Source: JBMFOH01 sp049969715 [NCBI: bacterium]
Lineage (GTDB): Bacteria > DUMJ01
NCBI GenBank assembly: GCA_049969715.1
Contig: JBMFOH010000004.1
Location: forward strand, 1 to 36,600
Direction of reading: 5' to 3'
Length of the DNA stretch: 36,600 nucleotides
Shown in pieces: positions 14,868 through 24,284 of the stretch (its first letter is position 1; each line of letters opens with the position of its first letter). The notes under the pieces were generated by a model. The model saw only the letters and a program-made list of their open reading frames with translations. It was not told the origin of the DNA and ran no database searches. The translations under genes and the position numbers were made by a program.

Positions 14868-16255
14868 CTTATGGGATACACTCCTATCTTCTCTCCATCA
14901 TACATAAAATAGACATATTTTAGCTCTGTATCAACCTTATAATTTTCATCTCCTATCCATATCTTAACCCCTGGATAAACAAATCCAGTAGCCTGAACCT
15001 TTGCATTTCTTACAGAGGAATACAGAGACTCTCTAAGTTGCTCCATCTTCAAATCTCTTAGATTTATCTGCTCAATCATCAATCTCTGAAGCTCTCTCAA
15101 TTTATTCAGTTGATCCCGACGTATCTCGGGAAGATTCTCTTCCCTTCCATATCCTATTATATATTTTATATTATTCTCTACATCTTTAAGTCTCTTTTCA
15201 AACTCATTTTTCTCCTTTATAAGGACTTCTAACTCACTAGATTCCCAAGGGTCTTTTCCTACGATTATTGCAGTAGGTGTACCAAAAGATGACCCTAAAT
15301 TTACACTATATACCCCTATATAAGCTGAAACCTCTCCTCCAGATATCATCCCCTTATTAAAAGTAACAACAATCTTCCCTCCACATTTTACCCGACTATC
15401 CATAATCCCCTGTTCTACAATTATATCGCCTTTTACATTTATATTAGCATTTCTAATAATTTTAGCAATTAGATTTCCATTTACAGTTATTGTCCTTTCT
15501 ATCTCTCCATATATCCCTCTTCTTACAATTAGATTTCCTCCCACGTCTATATCTGCATCCTCTATGTCCTCCCATACTTCAAGGTTTCCTTCACATTTTA
15601 CTCTAAAATGACTCCTAACAGTACCTTTTACTAGGACACTCCCTACAAAATCTATATTCCCTGTAGAAAAATCTATATCACGGTTGATCTCTAGCAATGA
15701 TGAGACAGATATATTCCCATCCCTCATAAGAGGAACACCATCTATCTCAGAGACAAGGGTCAAACCATCCTCTAGAATCTTAGTATTCTTACCCCTAGGA
15801 AGTCTTATATCTTTTCCCTTTTTAGGAGGGATAACTTCTCCATAGACATTCACACCTGGAGTTCCTTCTGTAGGGGGTATCTTCACTGCAAGTACGTCTC
15901 CTTTGGAAACGTTCTCTACATAACCAATCTCCCTAAAGTCAACAGTACCATTAGGGTTCTCTCTAGGGGTCAACTCTTTCTTACCCAGATCGACCTTATA
16001 TTCAATCCTTCCATCATCTCCTACCCTGGGGGGGATACCTTCAGCTATAAGAAGTTTATCGGCATATTGGAGTCTAAGAATCTGCTGGATAGCATCTTCC
16101 TTTATTCCATATACTATCCTAGATTTCTCAAGGATATCTCTTATCTCCTTCTCTGTTATAGGCGGTTCCCCTTCTTCTAATGGCTCTATACTGATAAAGG
16201 CATTTAATTTATCAGGGGAAACACTTAACTTTATTTTTTCTTTATCTTCAGGCAT
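14864..16255 (-). CDS. fapA: FapA/DUF342 family polymer-like protein
   Basis: DUF342/FapA proteins are cytoplasmic, with a right-handed beta-helix centre, and are often found in flagellar operons with a proposed role in assembly or polymer scaffolding. The 463-residue product has an N-terminal domain (about 1-170), repeated short strand turns (IDFSTGNIDFVGSVLVKGTV, VKCEGNLEVWEDIEDADI, about 180-330), a coiled coil (about 345-425) and a short C-terminal beta domain. Length is in the family range. The ATG lies 8 bases inside the end of the sigma-28 gene, so the pair is coupled. FapA is a family name used by analogy; the exact role is not established. Confidence 0.88.
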   Translation of the reverse strand: MPEDKEKIKLSVSPDKLNAFISIEPLEEGEPPITEKEIRDILEKSRIVYGIKEDAIQQILRLQYADKLLIAEGIPPRVGDDGRIEYKVDLGKKELTPRENPNGTVDFREIGYVENVSKGDVLAVKIPPTEGTPGVNVYGEVIPPKKGKDIRLPRGKNTKILEDGLTLVSEIDGVPLMRDGNISVSSLLEINRDIDFSTGNIDFVGSVLVKGTVRSHFRVKCEGNLEVWEDIEDADIDVGGNLIVRRGIYGEIERTITVNGNLIAKIIRNANINVKGDIIVEQGIMDSRVKCGGKIVVTFNKGMISGGEVSAYIGVYSVNLGSSFGTPTAIIVGKDPWESSELEVLIKEKNEFEKRLKDVENNIKYIIGYGREENLPEIRRDQLNKLRELQRLMIEQINLRDLKMEQLRESLYSSVRNAKVQATGFVYPGVKIWIGDENYKVDTELKYVYFMYDGEKIGVYPIR

Positions 16256-16928
16256 CTCTCAATAGTCTCCTTAACTTTAATATAATCTGCGTATGGATCT
16301 GAGAAACCCTGGATTCAGTGATCCCTAAAACCTTCCCTATCTGTTTTAAGGTTAACCCTTCATAGTAGTAGAGACTCAAGATATGTCTCTCCCTCTCATC
16401 AAGCTTTGAAATTGCCAAAGCCAAGGCATCTAACTGTTCTCTCTCTATTACGTCTTCCTCTATAGAGTTCTTCTTATCTATAATCTCCTGTCCTTTTTCC
16501 TCAAGCAACTCTTCAATAGAGGTTACAGTTATAGGATGAATCTCTTCAAGAAGCTCATAATATTTTCCTAAATCTAAGCCTAACCTTCTAGCTATCTTAT
16601 CATCTGTGATATCCTCGATAGCAGAATCATTCATTACATCAGAGACCATTCTAAACTTTTCCCTCTGTCTCCTAGTAAGGGTATCCTCACTTCTCAAGGC
16701 ATCCTTTATAGCTCCTCTTATTCTGTTTATTGCATACAGTTCAAACCTTACACCTTTTGTTTCATCATATCGCTCTATCGCTTCCATTAGTCCTATAACT
16801 CCCCAGTTAAATAGGTCCTCTTTGGATATAACACTAGTCTCTCTAATATAGAATCGGTTCATTACGTATTTAACTAAAGGAAGATACTTTAGAGCAAATT
16901 CCTCTTTCTTCTCTCTAGAGAGTTTCAT
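16248..16928 (-). CDS. fliA: Flagellar sigma-28 factor
   Basis: This 226-residue sigma factor directs RNA polymerase to late flagellar and chemotaxis promoters. Region 2 is visible (KYLPLVKYVMNRFY, then EDLFNWGVIGLMEAIERYD), region 3 (about 75-140) and a region 4 helix-turn-helix (LTLKQIGKVLGITESRVSQIHTQ, about 190-213). There is no region 1.1, as expected for the sigma-28 group. It sits after cheD with no gap, the usual cheC-cheD-sigD order of Firmicutes and Thermotogota. I saw no flgM anti-sigma gene in the window and no clear sigma-28 promoter inside the operon. Confidence 0.95.
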   Translation of the reverse strand: MKLSREKKEEFALKYLPLVKYVMNRFYIRETSVISKEDLFNWGVIGLMEAIERYDETKGVRFELYAINRIRGAIKDALRSEDTLTRRQREKFRMVSDVMNDSAIEDITDDKIARRLGLDLGKYYELLEEIHPITVTSIEELLEEKGQEIIDKKNSIEEDVIEREQLDALALAISKLDERERHILSLYYYEGLTLKQIGKVLGITESRVSQIHTQIILKLRRLLRDA

Positions 16929-17417
16929 CTAAAACTCTCTTTCTCCTCTTCCTATAGTCTTTACCTTCACCAGTCCAGAATCTACATAAAACTCCATAGT
17001 ACGCCCGAAACTCCCACCGGTGTCTTCCCCTAAAATAGGTATCCCTAGAGTCTGTAATTTCTCTTTCACAATAGAAACATTCCTAGCACCAATATTTATC
17101 TTATCATCTCTTCCTTTTATAGAAAACATCTGACTCCCCCCAGCTATCTTAGCTACAATAGAGGACCTACTAGCTCCTACTTTTACCATCTCATCTAAAA
17201 GAAATGGTATTCCAGTATCAGCAAACTTAGTAGGAGAAGTACTATCCTTACTATTTTGGCTTATAGGTAGAAGTATATGGACCATCCCACCTATTTTTTT
17301 TATAGGGTCATAAAGGGCGATCCCAACACATGATCCAAGACCTATACAGACCAATACTCCATTTATCTTTAAGACATACCATTCCCCTATACCTACAGTG
17401 ACTCTTTCTCCACTCAT
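16929..17417 (-). CDS. cheD: Chemoreceptor glutamine deamidase CheD
   Basis: CheD deamidates glutamines on methyl-accepting receptors and is regulated by binding CheC. The 162-residue product shows LGSCVGIALYD with catalytic Cys30, GGMVHILLP with His47, and AKIAGGSQMF; all are family hallmarks. The catalytic residues are intact, so it should be active. It starts 3 bases after the cheC stop. CheC-CheD pairing sets up the feedback loop known from Bacillus, so the same adaptation scheme is likely here. Confidence 0.95.
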   Translation of the reverse strand: MSGERVTVGIGEWYVLKINGVLVCIGLGSCVGIALYDPIKKIGGMVHILLPISQNSKDSTSPTKFADTGIPFLLDEMVKVGASRSSIVAKIAGGSQMFSIKGRDDKINIGARNVSIVKEKLQTLGIPILGEDTGGSFGRTMEFYVDSGLVKVKTIGRGEREF

Positions 17418-17420
17418 AGG

Positions 17421-18023
17421 CTATACACTAACTCCTAAGGCATTAAATATCCTTTCTAGAGAACTAGGGCTAGGCACAAAAAGTAGATAACCGTCGATCA
17501 CCTCACCCTTTACAGCAAATTCAGCAATCACAATAAGAATTATATTATTCCCATCAGCCCCTGTAACTAATACACTATCAAGAATTGCCCCTGCCATATC
17601 ATTAGCTATTCCAGGTACAGTCGGTATAAATGTCATATTGGTAAAACTTCCAAGGGCATTCAGGAATGTTGTTCCAACAATATTACCCACCTCTAGCAGA
17701 ACAGATTCCCTTATCTCTTGACTAATATCATTTGGAGAGAAACCTGCTACTATATTTTCTATAAGTCTTTCAGAACTCTCCTTTGTAAAGAGAAGTAGTA
17801 TCTGAGCATCGGCATCACCTTCTACTAAAACGGTAACTCCCATTACTGGAACATCTGCTCCGCCTAATATGTAGGGAACATCCTTCAACTCTAATAACTT
17901 TACATCTGGTACATTCATATCTACCCGCTGATTAAGAAGTTGAGAAAGGCTTGTAGCAGCATTCCCAGCTCCTATATTCCCCAGTTCCTTCAGGACATCA
18001 AGGTGCATCGCATTAAATTCCAT
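17421..18023 (-). CDS. cheC: CheY-P phosphatase CheC
   Basis: CheC removes phosphate from CheY-P and binds CheD. The 200-residue product has two E-x-x-N active-site motifs, ELGNIGAGNAAT (Glu13/Asn16) and EVGNIVGTTFLN (Glu108/Asn111), both intact. GGSWARD-type membrane segments are absent and the protein is cytoplasmic. GGAGG lies 12 bases before the ATG at 18023, rather far; the internal ATG at codon 6 is less likely. It follows cheA by 19 bases. Since FliY in this operon has lost its phosphatase residues, CheC is the main visible route for shutting off CheY-P. Confidence 0.95.
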   Translation of the reverse strand: MEFNAMHLDVLKELGNIGAGNAATSLSQLLNQRVDMNVPDVKLLELKDVPYILGGADVPVMGVTVLVEGDADAQILLLFTKESSERLIENIVAGFSPNDISQEIRESVLLEVGNIVGTTFLNALGSFTNMTFIPTVPGIANDMAGAILDSVLVTGADGNNIILIVIAEFAVKGEVIDGYLLFVPSPSSLERIFNALGVSV

Positions 18024-18042
18024 CTTAAATTTTATCCTCCAA

Positions 18043-20007
18043 TCAAGTATTTGCTAGGGTATTTACATCTAAAATTAGAGCCACCTTCCCATTACCAAGG
18101 ATGGTAGCCCCAACAAAATTTCTATTCTGATTTACCACTTTATCAAGAGATTTTATCACTATCTCCTCCTCTCCTAAAAGACCATCTACCCCTATACCAA
18201 TCTGTTTTCCCCCAGTTCTAGCAATAACGGCAAAGTTACAAGGAGCGTCTATCCCTAGATTAAGCACATCGGCAAGTCGATAGAGAGGAATAACACGCCC
18301 CCTTGAGTATATCACCTCTTTATTCTTTACCGTCTTTATAGATGTCTTTTCTAATGCAATAATCTCCTCTACATTACTAAGAGGAATGGCATAGATCTCA
18401 TCTAGTATCTTTACGAGAAGAGATTGGATAATAGCTAGAGTAAGAGGTAACCTTATAATTATCTTTGTTCCCTTTCCTGGGCTACTCTCTACCCTTATAC
18501 TTCCATTTAGCTCTTCTACCCGTTTTTTCACTACATCCATTCCTACCCCTCTACCAGATACGTCAGTAGCCTTTTCTGCAGTACTAAATCCAGGTAAAAA
18601 TAGTATCTCATACAGATCTTCTTCCTGAACCCTACCTGCATTCTCTTCAGAGATAATTCCACGCTCTATGGCTTTTTTCTTTACTTTTTCCAGATTTATT
18701 CCAGCACCATCGTCTTCTACCTCTATATAGATATTGTTGCCTTCATGATAGGCAAGAAGTTTTACTACTCCTTCTTCTGGTTTACCAATTCTAGCCCTTT
18801 CTTCAGTGCTCTCTATCCCATGGTCTATAGCATTCCTTATAAGATGCATCAATGGATCTCCCATAGCATCTATAACCGTTTTATCCAGTTCTGTCTCTGC
18901 CCCATATATCTCTAACCTTATCTTTTTATTCAATTCTTGAGAGAGGTCTCTCACCATTCTAGGGAAACGATTAAATAACTGTTCTATAGGAACCATCCTT
19001 ACTTTCATTACTAGATTCTGGAGGTCATTTGTGATCCTAGCCAATTCATCTGTGGCACTTCCCAAGTCTTTTATCTGTGCCAAATGTGTCCGCTGTATAA
19101 CAAGCTCTCCTACCAGATTCATAAGTTCATCTAATCTTTCTACGTCTATCCTTATAGTCTGGCCCATACGGGCTAGCCCCTTAGTTTCTTGCCTCTCTAA
19201 AGATATCTCTTGGATTTCTAATGTCTTCTTTTCAGTAGAAACAGATTGCTCCACATCGATCTGTTTTGGCTCTAACCCTATAGGCTCGATCTCTACCCTA
19301 TCTATCTCTGATATCTGAAGAATAGCATCTCTTATATTATCTAAAGTCTCCTTAGTTATAAAGACTAGAGTAAAGTCTAGATTAAACTTTTCTGACTCCA
19401 ACTCTGTAGCCGATGGTTCAGAATGGAGGATCTCTCCTTTCTCTTCTAATACTTTAAATACCATATAAGCCCTTACCGACTTAAGAACAGTACCTTGAGC
19501 AAGTCTTACATAAACTCTATAAGCATTAAAACCCTTTTCTATAGCCTCTCTTACTACATTCATACTATAGGGGTCTAGAATATTCTCCTTAGAAGTATTA
19601 AGAGCAATTTGAATATCTTGGGATATACTATTATCCACAGTCTTAAACCTATCTATGACCTCTTTTATCTCTGGAATCTCGTCGTTACCTATGGTAGAAA
19701 TACTCTCTAATGCCTTTTCTAAAGCATCAAAACTAGAAAATAGAAGGTTTATTATGTTTCTATCTGCATTAATCTTATCCTTTCGTAGATCATCGAGGAT
19801 ATTTTCCATATTATGGGTAAGAGTTGCCATATTGTTAAAGCCCATAGTAGCAGACATCCCTTTAAGGGTATGAGCTATCCTAAATATTTCATTAAGTAGA
19901 CCCTTATTATTGGGATCTTTTTCTAGATCAAGTAGAAGTTGATTTAGTCTTATCAAGTTTTCTCTAGACTCATCTAGAAATATCGGTAAATATTCCTGAT
20001 TATTCAT
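18043..20007 (-). CDS. cheA: Chemotaxis histidine kinase CheA
   Basis: CheA passes phosphate to CheY and CheB under receptor control. The 654-residue product has P1 with HTLKGMSATMGF (phospho-His46), a P2-like region (about 150-240), the P3 dimerisation helices (about 285-345; RLDELMNLVGELVIQRTHL), the P4 ATPase with RNAIDHGIE, GAGINLEKVKK and GRGVGMDVVKK, and P5 CheW-like (about 525-654). All N, G1, F and G2 boxes can be seen, so it should be active. It overlaps cheR by 4 bases. No separate cheW is present in the window, so the coupling protein must be encoded elsewhere. Confidence 0.97.
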   Translation of the reverse strand: MNNQEYLPIFLDESRENLIRLNQLLLDLEKDPNNKGLLNEIFRIAHTLKGMSATMGFNNMATLTHNMENILDDLRKDKINADRNIINLLFSSFDALEKALESISTIGNDEIPEIKEVIDRFKTVDNSISQDIQIALNTSKENILDPYSMNVVREAIEKGFNAYRVYVRLAQGTVLKSVRAYMVFKVLEEKGEILHSEPSATELESEKFNLDFTLVFITKETLDNIRDAILQISEIDRVEIEPIGLEPKQIDVEQSVSTEKKTLEIQEISLERQETKGLARMGQTIRIDVERLDELMNLVGELVIQRTHLAQIKDLGSATDELARITNDLQNLVMKVRMVPIEQLFNRFPRMVRDLSQELNKKIRLEIYGAETELDKTVIDAMGDPLMHLIRNAIDHGIESTEERARIGKPEEGVVKLLAYHEGNNIYIEVEDDGAGINLEKVKKKAIERGIISEENAGRVQEEDLYEILFLPGFSTAEKATDVSGRGVGMDVVKKRVEELNGSIRVESSPGKGTKIIIRLPLTLAIIQSLLVKILDEIYAIPLSNVEEIIALEKTSIKTVKNKEVIYSRGRVIPLYRLADVLNLGIDAPCNFAVIARTGGKQIGIGVDGLLGEEEIVIKSLDKVVNQNRNFVGATILGNGKVALILDVNTLANT

Positions 20008-20792
20008 CCTTTCACCCTCTCATAAAAGAATAATTCTATAGCTTTTAATCCATACCTTTCTGGTTGAAATATCCTTTCTGTGTTACCCAAGAATAATATG
20101 CCTCCAGTCTTTAGGTTTTCTCCAAAATTTTTAAAGACATACTCTCTTGCTTCTTGAGTAAAATATATTATAACATTACGACATATAATTAGATTCATCT
20201 CTTTTGGGTAGGAATCTTTAAGGAGGTCTAGGTAAGAAAATTTCACTGCGGAAAGTATCGAGTCCTTAATTCTATATGAATCTTCTCCCTCTTTTATAAA
20301 GTATCTCGATAATCTTTGGCTAGAAACGTTTTTCATTTCTTCACTCTTAAAGACCCCTTCCTTCGCCTTTAGAAGAATCTTCTGGTCTATATCAGTAGCC
20401 AGAATATTAAAATTCTTTATTCTAAGCTCATCTAAGATTATAGCCACTGAATACGGCTCTGCCCCATAGGAACAGCCTGCACTCCATATATTTATGATAT
20501 TAAATCTCTTCAACAGTAGGGGAATAAACTTGTTCTTCAACATCTCAAACTGTTCTGGATTCCTAAAGAACTCTGATACATTTATAGTAAGCCTATCCAA
20601 AAATTCCTTCTGAAGATAGGTATCCTTTTCTAATTTATTATAAAAGGTAATAAAATCCTTTGCTCCCACCTTGTCCATCAAGATACCAATTCTACGCTTC
20701 ACTTGATGGCTCTTATAACCATCTAGGTCTATATTTAAGAGAGATCTTATCTTCTTTTTAAATATCTCATAGTCATCTATTAATATGTTCAT
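20004..20792 (-). CDS. cheR: Chemoreceptor methyltransferase CheR
   Basis: CheR methylates glutamates on receptors using S-adenosylmethionine. The 262-residue product has an N-terminal helical domain (about 1-75), the family signature LTINVSEFFRNP (68-79), the SAM loop NIWSAGCSYGAEPYS (101-115), and NLIICRNVIIYF. It overlaps cheB and cheA by 4 bases each, so all three adaptation and kinase genes are coupled. The family call is sure. Confidence 0.96.
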   Translation of the reverse strand: MNILIDDYEIFKKKIRSLLNIDLDGYKSHQVKRRIGILMDKVGAKDFITFYNKLEKDTYLQKEFLDRLTINVSEFFRNPEQFEMLKNKFIPLLLKRFNIINIWSAGCSYGAEPYSVAIILDELRIKNFNILATDIDQKILLKAKEGVFKSEEMKNVSSQRLSRYFIKEGEDSYRIKDSILSAVKFSYLDLLKDSYPKEMNLIICRNVIIYFTQEAREYVFKNFGENLKTGGILFLGNTERIFQPERYGLKAIELFFYERVKG

Positions 20793-21808
20793 ATCTCTGA
20801 GACTACCTTTTCTATTTCAGACGGTATAGAATCTAGCTCCACTATCTTATCTACTACACCCTTTTCTATCGCTGCCTTAGGCATACCAAAGACTACACAA
20901 CTCCTCTCATCCTGAGCTATAGTTCTCCCTCCAAGTTTCTTTATTTCTTCCATTCCTCTAGCTCCATCCACCCCCATTCCAGTAAGAAGTATCCCCACAG
21001 TCTTTTCTTTAAAACTCTGTGCTCCACTCATCATACTTATATCAACAGCTGGTCTAACCCCCCAGATAGGAGGGTCTTTTGTTAAAGAAAACCTAAAACC
21101 ATCTATAACCAAATGGTATCCTCCAGGAGCCACATAAACTACTCCACTCTTAAGAGCTTCTCCCTCATCTGCCTCTTTCACCAAGAATCTAGATGCACTA
21201 TTTAATCTTTCAGCTAAAGACTTGGTAAACCCTGTAGGCATATGTTGAATAACTACTAGAGAGACATCCGGTAGTGGGGATAGCCTAGAAAGAATCTGAT
21301 AAAGGGCTTGAGGCCCTCCAGTACTTGCCCCAATAATAACTAACTTTTTAGCAGAACCACCAGGATATTTCCCCTCTCCTTTAGGGGAAGTTACTACTGA
21401 GGGGATAAATCTTCTCTTAGATTTTACTATATAGATTATTTTTGTCTTTAACTCCTCTGCAAAGGAATCGAAGTTAGAAAACAAATCGTTGGGCTTAGTA
21501 ATAAAGTCTACTGCTCCATTCATCAATGCCTGAATAGTAATAGATGCATCCTTTGTAGTTAAAGCACTTACCATAATTACAGGGATTGGCTTTATATTTA
21601 TAATCTTAGATAGAGTTTCTAACCCATTCATTTTAGGCATCTCTACGTCTAAAGTTACTACGTCAGGATTTAGAGTCTCAGCCATCTCTATCGCCTCTAA
21701 TCCGTCCTTAGCAGTTCCTACCACCTCTATCTCAGGCTGCCTCTCTAGTATATCCCTTATTATCTTTCTCATTAGGGCTGAATCATCTACTATTAATACC
21801 TTAATCAT
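20789..21808 (-). CDS. cheB: Receptor methylesterase CheB
   Basis: CheB is a response regulator that demethylates and deamidates receptors when phosphorylated by CheA. The 339-residue product has a receiver domain with phosphoacceptor Asp54 (VVTLDVEMPKMNG), a linker, and the esterase with GASTGGP (Ser162), IQHMPTGF (His189) and GMGVDGARGM (Asp281), giving a complete catalytic triad. It overlaps the PilZ gene by 8 bases and cheR by 4. The cell thus has CheB, CheR, CheC and CheD, all three adaptation systems. Confidence 0.97.
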   Translation of the reverse strand: MIKVLIVDDSALMRKIIRDILERQPEIEVVGTAKDGLEAIEMAETLNPDVVTLDVEMPKMNGLETLSKIINIKPIPVIMVSALTTKDASITIQALMNGAVDFITKPNDLFSNFDSFAEELKTKIIYIVKSKRRFIPSVVTSPKGEGKYPGGSAKKLVIIGASTGGPQALYQILSRLSPLPDVSLVVIQHMPTGFTKSLAERLNSASRFLVKEADEGEALKSGVVYVAPGGYHLVIDGFRFSLTKDPPIWGVRPAVDISMMSGAQSFKEKTVGILLTGMGVDGARGMEEIKKLGGRTIAQDERSCVVFGMPKAAIEKGVVDKIVELDSIPSEIEKVVSEI

Positions 21809-22463
21809 ATCTCCATCCTTTTTTTAAAAGATTCCTTTGATAATTAAATATAAATCTCACCAATCTTTCTCTCTCTTTATCCTCTATGTTTATAAACTTT
21901 ATCCCTGCATAATAGGTCTTCTCGGTTCTATTATTTATCAAACTTTCTTCTATATATACCCACACTACCTCTCCTTCTGTACTTATAGAAAGTTCTGGTG
22001 GGGGTAGAGATATCCTCAAATGAATAATATCCCTTATTTTTAGAGGCTCCAATAGCACAAGCTTGACTCCGCCACCACTTATATCTTTTGTATAAGCTTC
22101 ATAGACTCTAGCTTCACCCTTTATAGTATAAATTACAGACAACGTTATTAGAATCCTTACGTTCTCTCTCCTCTGAACTCTAGAAACCATCCCATCTGTA
22201 ACAATAGATAATAGAGGTAGAGGATCAAGCTGTCTCCCACTGACCTCCCCCTCTATTCTGTAAACAGCATCTTTACCAGAAGAAAAGATAGCTACCCTTG
22301 TTCCAACACCTATCGGAACAGGCACGGTCCCTATAAATGGCAAGGCAAGGAGTAATATATCACCACTGATATCCTCTATTCTACTAGGGTAGTAACCCTG
22401 ATAATCTCCTTCTAGTACCTGGAGGGTAACCTTTTTATTTGCAACAAATGCCTTATGTTTCAT
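21801..22463 (-). CDS. YcgR-like PilZ domain c-di-GMP receptor
   Basis: YcgR-like proteins bind c-di-GMP and slow the motor. The 220-residue product has an N-terminal YcgR-type beta domain (about 1-90) and a C-terminal PilZ domain with the c-di-GMP binding arginines in RRENVR (98-103) and the DISGGG loop (127-132). Both ligand motifs are intact. The ATG overlaps the flhG stop (ATGA). It is the likely receiver of the signal controlled by the HD-GYP enzyme at 5368-6648. The symbol ycgR is used by analogy only. Confidence 0.92.
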   Translation of the reverse strand: MKHKAFVANKKVTLQVLEGDYQGYYPSRIEDISGDILLLALPFIGTVPVPIGVGTRVAIFSSGKDAVYRIEGEVSGRQLDPLPLLSIVTDGMVSRVQRRENVRILITLSVIYTIKGEARVYEAYTKDISGGGVKLVLLEPLKIRDIIHLRISLPPPELSISTEGEVVWVYIEESLINNRTEKTYYAGIKFINIEDKERERLVRFIFNYQRNLLKKGWRYD

Positions 22464-23269
22464 CTCACGCTTATCCTATCCACTATACTCCTGAAGAATC
22501 CTTTAAAACCAGCTCCTTTTTTCTCTTCCCCTATCATCTTACTAGCTATGTCATTTAGAGCCCTTGCCGATTTTGAAAATGGATATCTAACCAAAAATAG
22601 ATTCTGTTCTCTCACTGCCCTTTCTACCCATATATCCTCTGGGATACTTCCAAGATACTTTATACTGAATTTTAAGAATCTTGAAGTGAGGATATTCAGT
22701 CTGGTTATAGTCTCTTCTCCATCTGAAAGACTACTGGTTCTATTCACTATAGCCTTTATCTCTTTTTTTTCATCTATAAGATTTATCGCCTTTATTACAG
22801 TATAGGCATCAACCAAAGCGGTAGGTTCAGGTGTCATAACGAGAAGCACCTCATCACTTCCAGCAGCAAAGGTCAATACATCCTGATGGACCCCTGCCCC
22901 AGCATCTATAAATATATAATCAATATTTTTCCCAAGAGATATCATCTCATCTATTAAGAATTCCTGCCTATAAGGTTCTATCTGAGAGAGCTCTAGTGCA
23001 CCAGAACCTCCTGGAATAATAAGAATACCTTCTGGTCCATATGTAATAACAGATTTTAAAGGGAATTCTCTATATATCACATCATAGAGGGTATATTTGG
23101 GAGTTATCCCCAGGAGGACCTCTACATTAGCTAAGCCTAAGTCTCCGTCTATTATCAAGACATTCTTCCCTAACCTTTTTAAAGCAACAGCCAAATTTAC
23201 GCAGATATTTGTCTTTCCTGTACCACCCTTACCACTAAGTATAGTAATAATCCTTCCATTACTACTCAT
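22460..23269 (-). CDS. flhG: Flagellar number regulator FlhG (MinD-like ATPase)
   Basis: FlhG is a MinD/ParA-type ATPase that controls flagellar number and stimulates the FlhF GTPase. The 269-residue product has the deviant Walker A SGKGGTGKTN (12-21), DGDLGLANVEVLLG and the Asp-rich IDAGAGVHQDVLTFA segment. The C-terminus is basic and may carry the membrane-targeting helix. It overlaps flhF by 8 bases and the PilZ gene by 4. The family call is strong; it is also called YlxH in Bacillus. Confidence 0.95.
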   Translation of the reverse strand: MSSNGRIITILSGKGGTGKTNICVNLAVALKRLGKNVLIIDGDLGLANVEVLLGITPKYTLYDVIYREFPLKSVITYGPEGILIIPGGSGALELSQIEPYRQEFLIDEMISLGKNIDYIFIDAGAGVHQDVLTFAAGSDEVLLVMTPEPTALVDAYTVIKAINLIDEKKEIKAIVNRTSSLSDGEETITRLNILTSRFLKFSIKYLGSIPEDIWVERAVREQNLFLVRYPFSKSARALNDIASKMIGEEKKGAGFKGFFRSIVDRISVR

Positions 23270-24284
23270 TTATCCTCACGTTCCTTTTTAATATAAGGTC
23301 AGCTAATTTTTTATTCTCTCCTGTTTCTATATCCCCTGGGATATTCTGTCCACTGGTCACATATGCAATAGGAAGGTTTGTATAGGTGGGAATATTTATA
23401 ATATTTCCAAGTGATGTAGCCTCATCAAGCTTTGTCAATATTACAGAGTTCGGATGTAACTGCTTATATGTGTCAAATATATCCTTTAGATATCTGAAAT
23501 TATCTATGATACTCATAACCAGGTATATCTTAAGACCCTGAAGAGGAATAGCGTAGATAAATCTTCTAAGTCTCTCTATATATTCTCCATCCTTTCTACT
23601 TCTTCCAGCACTATCTATAAGAATTATATCTTTAGAACTAAATCTCTTTAGTGCCCTTTCAAACTCTCTAATATTAAAAGCCGTCTCGATTGGAATCCCT
23701 AGAATCCTACCATAAATCTTCAATTGCTCTATCGCTCCACTTCTATATATATCAGTAGTAATGATAGCAGTATCCCTATCCTTCTCTAAGGCATAGTAAG
23801 ATGCCAATTTTAAAAGAGTAGTAGTCTTACCAACCCCTGGAGGTCCAATGAATATAGAGGTAAGTTTGGTCCTATCCAATGACAACTCTTCCGTTTTAAT
23901 TAAGTTACTGAGAAGTACTTCCACTATATTTGTATCTAGAGTTTTTAACTTTATCCTGTTACCTCCAGTAGCCTCAATATAGCTAGAGATGACATTATTT
24001 ATTATATCATTATCTACATCTTCCCTCTTTAAGGCATCTTTTAATTCATAAAGTGCAGGAAAATCTGAAACAATCTCTTCTCTAATAGGAGATATCTTCT
24101 CATGAATTTCAAAATTTACTTCCTTTGCGGCTGTAATTTCTACCTCTGTAAATCCAAGCATACCCTTCAATCCCTTCTTTTTTACCTTCTGCACAAGAAG
24201 TAGAGTGGCATCATCTCCCATCTCCTCTTTTACCCTGTTGATTGTTTCTTCAACTGTTTTTCCATAGAATTTTTTTACTATCAT
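23262..24284 (-). CDS. flhF: Flagellar SRP-like GTPase FlhF
   Basis: FlhF is an SRP-type GTPase that sets the site of flagellar assembly. The 340-residue product has a short B domain (about 1-60; MIVKKFYGKTVEETINRVKE), an N domain, and a G domain with GPPGVGKTT (147-155), DSAGR (224-228) and TKLDE (284-288). All GTPase motifs are intact. Its ATG overlaps the flhA stop (ATGA). The gene lies in the usual flhA-flhF-flhG order. Confidence 0.96.
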   Translation of the reverse strand: MIVKKFYGKTVEETINRVKEEMGDDATLLLVQKVKKKGLKGMLGFTEVEITAAKEVNFEIHEKISPIREEIVSDFPALYELKDALKREDVDNDIINNVISSYIEATGGNRIKLKTLDTNIVEVLLSNLIKTEELSLDRTKLTSIFIGPPGVGKTTTLLKLASYYALEKDRDTAIITTDIYRSGAIEQLKIYGRILGIPIETAFNIREFERALKRFSSKDIILIDSAGRSRKDGEYIERLRRFIYAIPLQGLKIYLVMSIIDNFRYLKDIFDTYKQLHPNSVILTKLDEATSLGNIINIPTYTNLPIAYVTSGQNIPGDIETGENKKLADLILKRNVRINE